Source of the DNA: an uncultured archaeon
GTDB lineage: Archaea > Thermoproteota > CALKCG01 > B24
Direction: 5' to 3'
DNA: 7,290 nt
Assembly (NCBI GenBank): GCA_938082915.1
Contig: CALKCG010000098.1
Span: 1 to 7,290, forward strand
Shown here: positions 4,742-7,290 of the stretch, piece by piece
Position numbering within the stretch: the first letter of the stretch is position 1
Layout: every line of letters starts with the position of its first letter
Position numbers and translations under genes: made by a program
Notes under the pieces: generated by a model
Database searches by the model: none
Seen by the model: the letters and a program-made list of their open reading frames with translations, nothing else
Told to the model about the DNA's origin: nothing

Positions 4742-6966
4742 ATGCCTAGATATAAGACTACGGCTGAAATCCTTAAGATAATTAAGGATAAGGAGCTTAT
4801 TCGAAAGGCTTAAGGTTTTAAACCTTAAGCCCGAAAAATATAGGTATCATAGCTCACGTTGACCATGGGAAAACTACGATGAGCGATAGTCTCTTAGCTG
4901 CTTGCGGATTACTTTCACCTTCCGTAGCTGGTCAAGCTTTGGCATTAGACTATATGGAGGAGGAGCAGCAAAGACAGATGACTATTAAAGCGGCTAACGT
5001 GAGCCTTTACTACGAACATGAAAATAGGCCATATGTTATAAACCTGATAGATACGCCTGGACACATAGACTTTACTGGGAAGGTTACAAGGTCTTTAAGA
5101 GCAATAGATGGAGCCGTGGTTGTTGTAGATGCCGTTGAGGGTGTGATGACGCAGACTGAGACTGTGACGAGGCAGGCTTTAGAAGAACGCGTTAGACCGG
5201 TACTATACATTAATAAGATTGATAGGTTGATTAATGAGCTTAAGCTTACCCCGCAAAAGATACAGGAAACCATTGTTAAAATAGTTAAGGATTTTAACGG
5301 TTTAATTGAAATGTACGCTGAACCGGAGAACAGAAATGCATGGAAGGTTAATCTTGTAGATAACAGTGTAGCATTGGGCTCTGCTAAATATAGATGGGGT
5401 TTTACGCTTAAAATCGCCCAGGAAAAAGGTGTAAAGTTTTCGGACGTTATAGCCGCCCATAGAGAAGGCAATGTAGAAGGTCTTGTGAAAACCGTTCCAC
5501 TTCACGAAGCAATATTGGAAATGGTTGTTGAACATCTTCCTCCACCTCATATTGCTCAGAAGTATAGGATACCTAAGATTTGGCGGGGTGATCTATCTTC
5601 TGAAGTCGGTAAAGCTATGCTTGAATGCGATGACGACGGGCCTATCGTCATGTGTGTCTCTAACATAACTGTCGACCCACAGGCTGGTGTGGTAGCTACC
5701 GGTAGGCTTTTCTCAGGAACCATAAATTCTGGCGATAACGTCTACTTGATAGGTGCTAAATCTAGTGGTAGAATTCAACAGGTATGTATATACATGGGGC
5801 CTAATAGAGAGGTTGTTGGCAGTCTATCGGCTGGGAACATACCGGCTTTACTTGGTCTCAGTAAAGCCAGAGCTGGTGAAACAATATCATCGACTCAAGA
5901 TGTTGTGCCGTTTGAAGCTGTAAAATACGTTACTGAGCCTGTTGTAACCATAGCTATAGAGCCTAAGTATAGTAGAGACCTACCTAAACTCGTCGACATA
6001 CTGAATAGGCTTACAATAGAAGATCCAAACTATGTAACTAAGATAGACCAGGAGAGTGGTGAGTACTTACTCTCAGGGATTGGACAAGTACACCTCGAAA
6101 TAGCTTTAACGCTGATAAACAAGACTGGGTTGGAAGTCGTAACATCTCCACCAACAGTTATATACAGAGAGAGTATTAGAAGGCCGGCAGGTCCATTTAT
6201 GGGTAAATCTCCCAATAAACATAATAGAGTCTTCATAAGCGTTGAACCTCTAGACCCTCAAATAGTAGACCTTATAACTTCAGGTCAACTTAACGATTCC
6301 CTAGATCGAAGAACAATAACCAATATTCTCAGAGAACATGGATGGTCTGCTGAAGAAGCTAGAAACGTTTGGAGTATAGACGGCCACGGATGCATCCTCG
6401 TAGATAGAACCAAAGGCATCCAATATCTTAACGAAGTTAAGGATTACATAATCTCAGGGTTTCTCTCAGCCATGGATGATGGACCGCTTACAAGAGAGTA
6501 CGTCAGAGGTGTGAAAGTCAACCTTGAAAACGCCGAATTACACTCAGACCCTGCTCACAGAGGACCGGCTCAAATAATACCGATGGTTCGCAGAGCAATT
6601 TACGCATGTCTCCTATCGGCAGACCCGATTCTATTAGAGCCTATAATGAAGCTTGTGAGTAAAGCTCCGACTGACATGGTCGGCGCTCTAACTAAAATCA
6701 TTACATCTAGAAGGGGGCGTATCTTAACGATAGATCAGAGAGAATATGTTGTTCAAGTTGAAGGAGAATTGCCTGCCGCTGAAACGTTTGACTTAGCAGA
6801 CATCATAAGGTCATCAACGTCTGGTAAAGCCTTTTGGAGCTTGCCGTTTTCAAGGTGGGCTCCAGTACCATCATCTATGATATCTCAACTAGTAGGTGAG
6901 ATAAGAAAACGTAAGGGATTGCATCCAGAGCCTCCGAGGGCAGAAGACTTCATGGATAGAGAGTGA
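4742..6966 (+). CDS. fusA: Translation elongation factor 2 (aEF-2), interrupted by a 32-nt intron; read as join 4742-4805 and 4838-6966
   Basis: EF-2 is the GTPase that drives ribosomal translocation. Exon 1 encodes MPRYKTTAEILKIIKDKELIR plus the first base of codon 22; exon 2 completes Asn22 and continues to TGA at 6966. The spliced product is 730 residues, normal for aEF-2. In spliced numbering: P-loop AHVDHGKT at 27-34; switch I RQMT with Thr70; DTPGH at 93-97; NKID at 147-150; SAK at 203-205; domain IV HRGPAQIIP with the diphthamide-acceptor His595; C-terminal RKRKGLHPEPP. Start 4742 is supported by the MPRYKT N-terminus, known from crenarchaeal EF-2, and by the Shine-Dalgarno site. Without splicing, translation stops at 4811-4813 after 23 codons. 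Initiation at 4879 would give a 695-residue protein lacking the P-loop, which could not be a working GTPase. Switch I has RQMT rather than the usual RGIT. Confidence 0.93.
4806..4837 (+). other. Proposed 32-nt bulge-helix-bulge (tRNA-type) intron in EF-2
   Basis: Exon 1 and exon 2 are in different frames, so the removed length must leave remainder 2 on division by 3; 32 fits. The RNA folds as a BHB: central helix UUCG (4800-4803) with CGAA (4832-4835); 5' bulge AAA (4804-4806); inner stem 4807-4817 with 4821-4831 (11 bp, loop UUA); 3' bulge AAA (4836-4838); then a weak outer helix, A4799-U4839 and U4798-A4840. Cutting after the second base of each bulge joins CGAA to ATATAGG, giving Arg-Asn-Ile-Gly exactly as in the EF-2 family. 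Because both bulges are AAA, small shifts in the cut give the same mRNA. The splicing endonuclease and RNA ligase that process tRNA introns would act here (inference). The outer helix is poor, so this is the relaxed HBh' form. Confidence 0.82.
4807..4831. repeat. Perfect 12-base inverted repeat with a 1-base centre inside the EF-2 interruption
   Basis: Arms GGCTTAAGGTTT (4807-4818) and AAACCTTAAGCC (4820-4831) are exact reverse complements around T4819. As RNA this forms an 11-bp stem with loop UUA, the inner helix of the proposed BHB intron. Both frames contain stops here: TAA at 4811 in the exon 1 frame and TAA at 4819 in the exon 2 frame. Confidence 0.95.
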
Positions 6967-7010
6967 CTGTCTTATATTTCCTCTAATTTGTGACGACTAA
7001 ATAGTGTGGT

Positions 7011-7036
7011 TAGAAATAATAAAGCATCTTAGCTTT
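7011..7036 (-). terminator. Possible terminator of the convergent hexuloisomerase gene
   Basis: On the minus strand a small hairpin, AAAGC-TAAGAT-GCTTT (7036-7021), is followed by ATTATTTCTA (7020-7011), starting 8 nt after the stop codon of the minus-strand gene. The stem has only 5 bp and the U-tract is interrupted, so the call is tentative. The EF-2 side of this 78-base gap has pyrimidine-rich sequence at about 6968-6990 that could serve the opposite strand. Confidence 0.3.
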
Positions 7037-7044
7037 ACATGAAT

Positions 7045-7290
7045 CTACGTAAATTCGGAGTGTCTTCGCAACATGTCTATTTCCGTTATATTCTCTTTAA
7101 CGGCTAATAGGTAGATGAAACTCTCTAGGAAGAAGAGCGTTCTAAGCTCGAAGATTGATTCAAGGGGGTTTTTGGGAAGATAGCTACTTCTAAGCCCTTT
7201 AACCTTGTAAATGATCCTACCGGGTATCACTATTACCGAACTGCTATTTAACGCCAGCTGACTTTCAACGTACGATGTTATTGAAACGAC
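7045..7290 (-). CDS. Probable 6-phospho-3-hexuloisomerase (SIS domain), C-terminal part, runs off the right edge
   Basis: The minus-strand frame is open from the window edge to TAG at 7045-7047, giving the last 81 residues of a protein that is usually about 180-210. It ends in NPLESIFELRTLFFLESF followed by ITEIDMLRRHSEFT. This resembles the family C-terminus of the form PLGTLFE...FLD...S..DM..RHANLE, including the Phe-Glu and the Arg-His near the end. Upstream, SITSYVESQLALNSSSVIVI fits the last strand of a SIS domain (change of partner specificity, then a sugar-phosphate site). The family isomerises 3-hexulose 6-phosphate and fructose 6-phosphate; in archaea it works with 3-hexulose-6-phosphate synthase to make pentose phosphate or fix formaldehyde. 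The in-frame GTG at 7230 is internal, not the true start. It is convergent with EF-2. Another SIS-domain sugar isomerase is the main alternative. Confidence 0.68.
   Translation of the reverse strand, partial: VVSITSYVESQLALNSSSVIVIPGRIIYKVKGLRSSYLPKNPLESIFELRTLFFLESFIYLLAVKENITEIDMLRRHSEFT

Noticed and set aside
4804..4838. Simple frameshift, sequencing error or broken EF-2 gene
   Set aside because: A single indel would not add a 25-base perfect palindrome or a length that exactly restores the family sequence. The rest of the 730-codon gene is intact and conserved, as expected for a gene under selection. An assembly artefact at a palindrome remains formally possible and needs read-level checking.
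4802..4838. Translational bypassing or programmed frameshifting instead of splicing
   Set aside because: A ribosome hop over 32 nt would need matching take-off and landing codons and is very rare. A BHB fold with the canonical 3-nt bulge / 4-bp / 3-nt bulge geometry explains the same data by a process native to archaea. It is not excluded without RNA data.
5010..5550. Minus-strand open frames inside EF-2 (5010-5471, 5302-5550, 6030-6236) and HMG-CoA reductase (2899-3168)
   Set aside because: All lie wholly within conserved genes on the opposite strand, have no ribosome binding site of note and no recognisable motif.
4879..6966. EF-2 starting at ATG 4879 as a naturally short protein
   Set aside because: The P-loop (NIGIIAHVDHGKTT) is encoded in frame directly upstream of this ATG, and EF-2 cannot work without it. 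There is no Shine-Dalgarno site before 4879, whereas 4742 has one and encodes the family N-terminus.

Overview
This window looks like part of an archaeal chromosome, most probably from a TACK-lineage archaeon (Bathyarchaeia or a relative). That placement rests on remembered family sequences, not on a search. Supporting signs are an archaeal EF-2, methanofuran-dependent C1 enzymes, TATA-box-like promoters, Shine-Dalgarno sites, TTG starts, and arginine codons dominated by AGA/AGG. The EF-2 N-terminus (MPRYKT...) resembles Crenarchaeota, and its switch I reads RQMT as I recall from Thaumarchaeota-like EF-2. The HMG-CoA reductase resembles that of Archaeoglobus.

Layout. Positions 1-2417 (minus strand) hold a tightly packed formylmethanofuran dehydrogenase operon in the order fwdD-fwdB-fwdA, with fwdA running off the left edge. 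Its divergent neighbour at 2546-3835 (plus) is a complete class II (bacterial-type) HMG-CoA reductase of the mevalonate/isoprenoid lipid pathway. About 900 bases (3836-4741) then carry no convincing intact gene. They contain a possible decayed reading frame, an inverted repeat and the EF-2 promoter. Elongation factor 2 follows at 4742-6966 (plus). At the right edge (7045-7290, minus) is the 3' end of a SIS-domain protein, probably 6-phospho-3-hexuloisomerase, convergent with EF-2.

The main discovery is in EF-2. The gene is not one open frame. Codons 1-21 (4742-4804) are in one frame and hit a stop at 4811. The P-loop and the rest of the protein are in another frame from 4838 on. Between them lies a 32-nt segment (4806-4837) that can fold into a near-ideal archaeal bulge-helix-bulge (BHB) splicing motif: 4-bp central helix UUCG/CGAA, two AAA bulges, and an 11-bp inner stem with a 3-nt loop. 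Removing exactly 32 nt at the canonical positions restores the frame, recreates the conserved IRNIGIIAHVDHGKTT segment and gives a 730-residue, normal-length aEF-2. I interpret this as a tiny tRNA-type intron in an essential protein-coding gene. Ordinary gene calling would miss it and report a 695-residue EF-2 lacking its nucleotide-binding P-loop.

How the genes fit together: Fwd interconverts CO2 and formyl-methanofuran at the entry to the archaeal C1 branch. A hexuloisomerase would join C1/pentose metabolism, HMG-CoA reductase feeds membrane lipid synthesis, and EF-2 drives ribosome translocation. These are housekeeping neighbours rather than one dedicated pathway.
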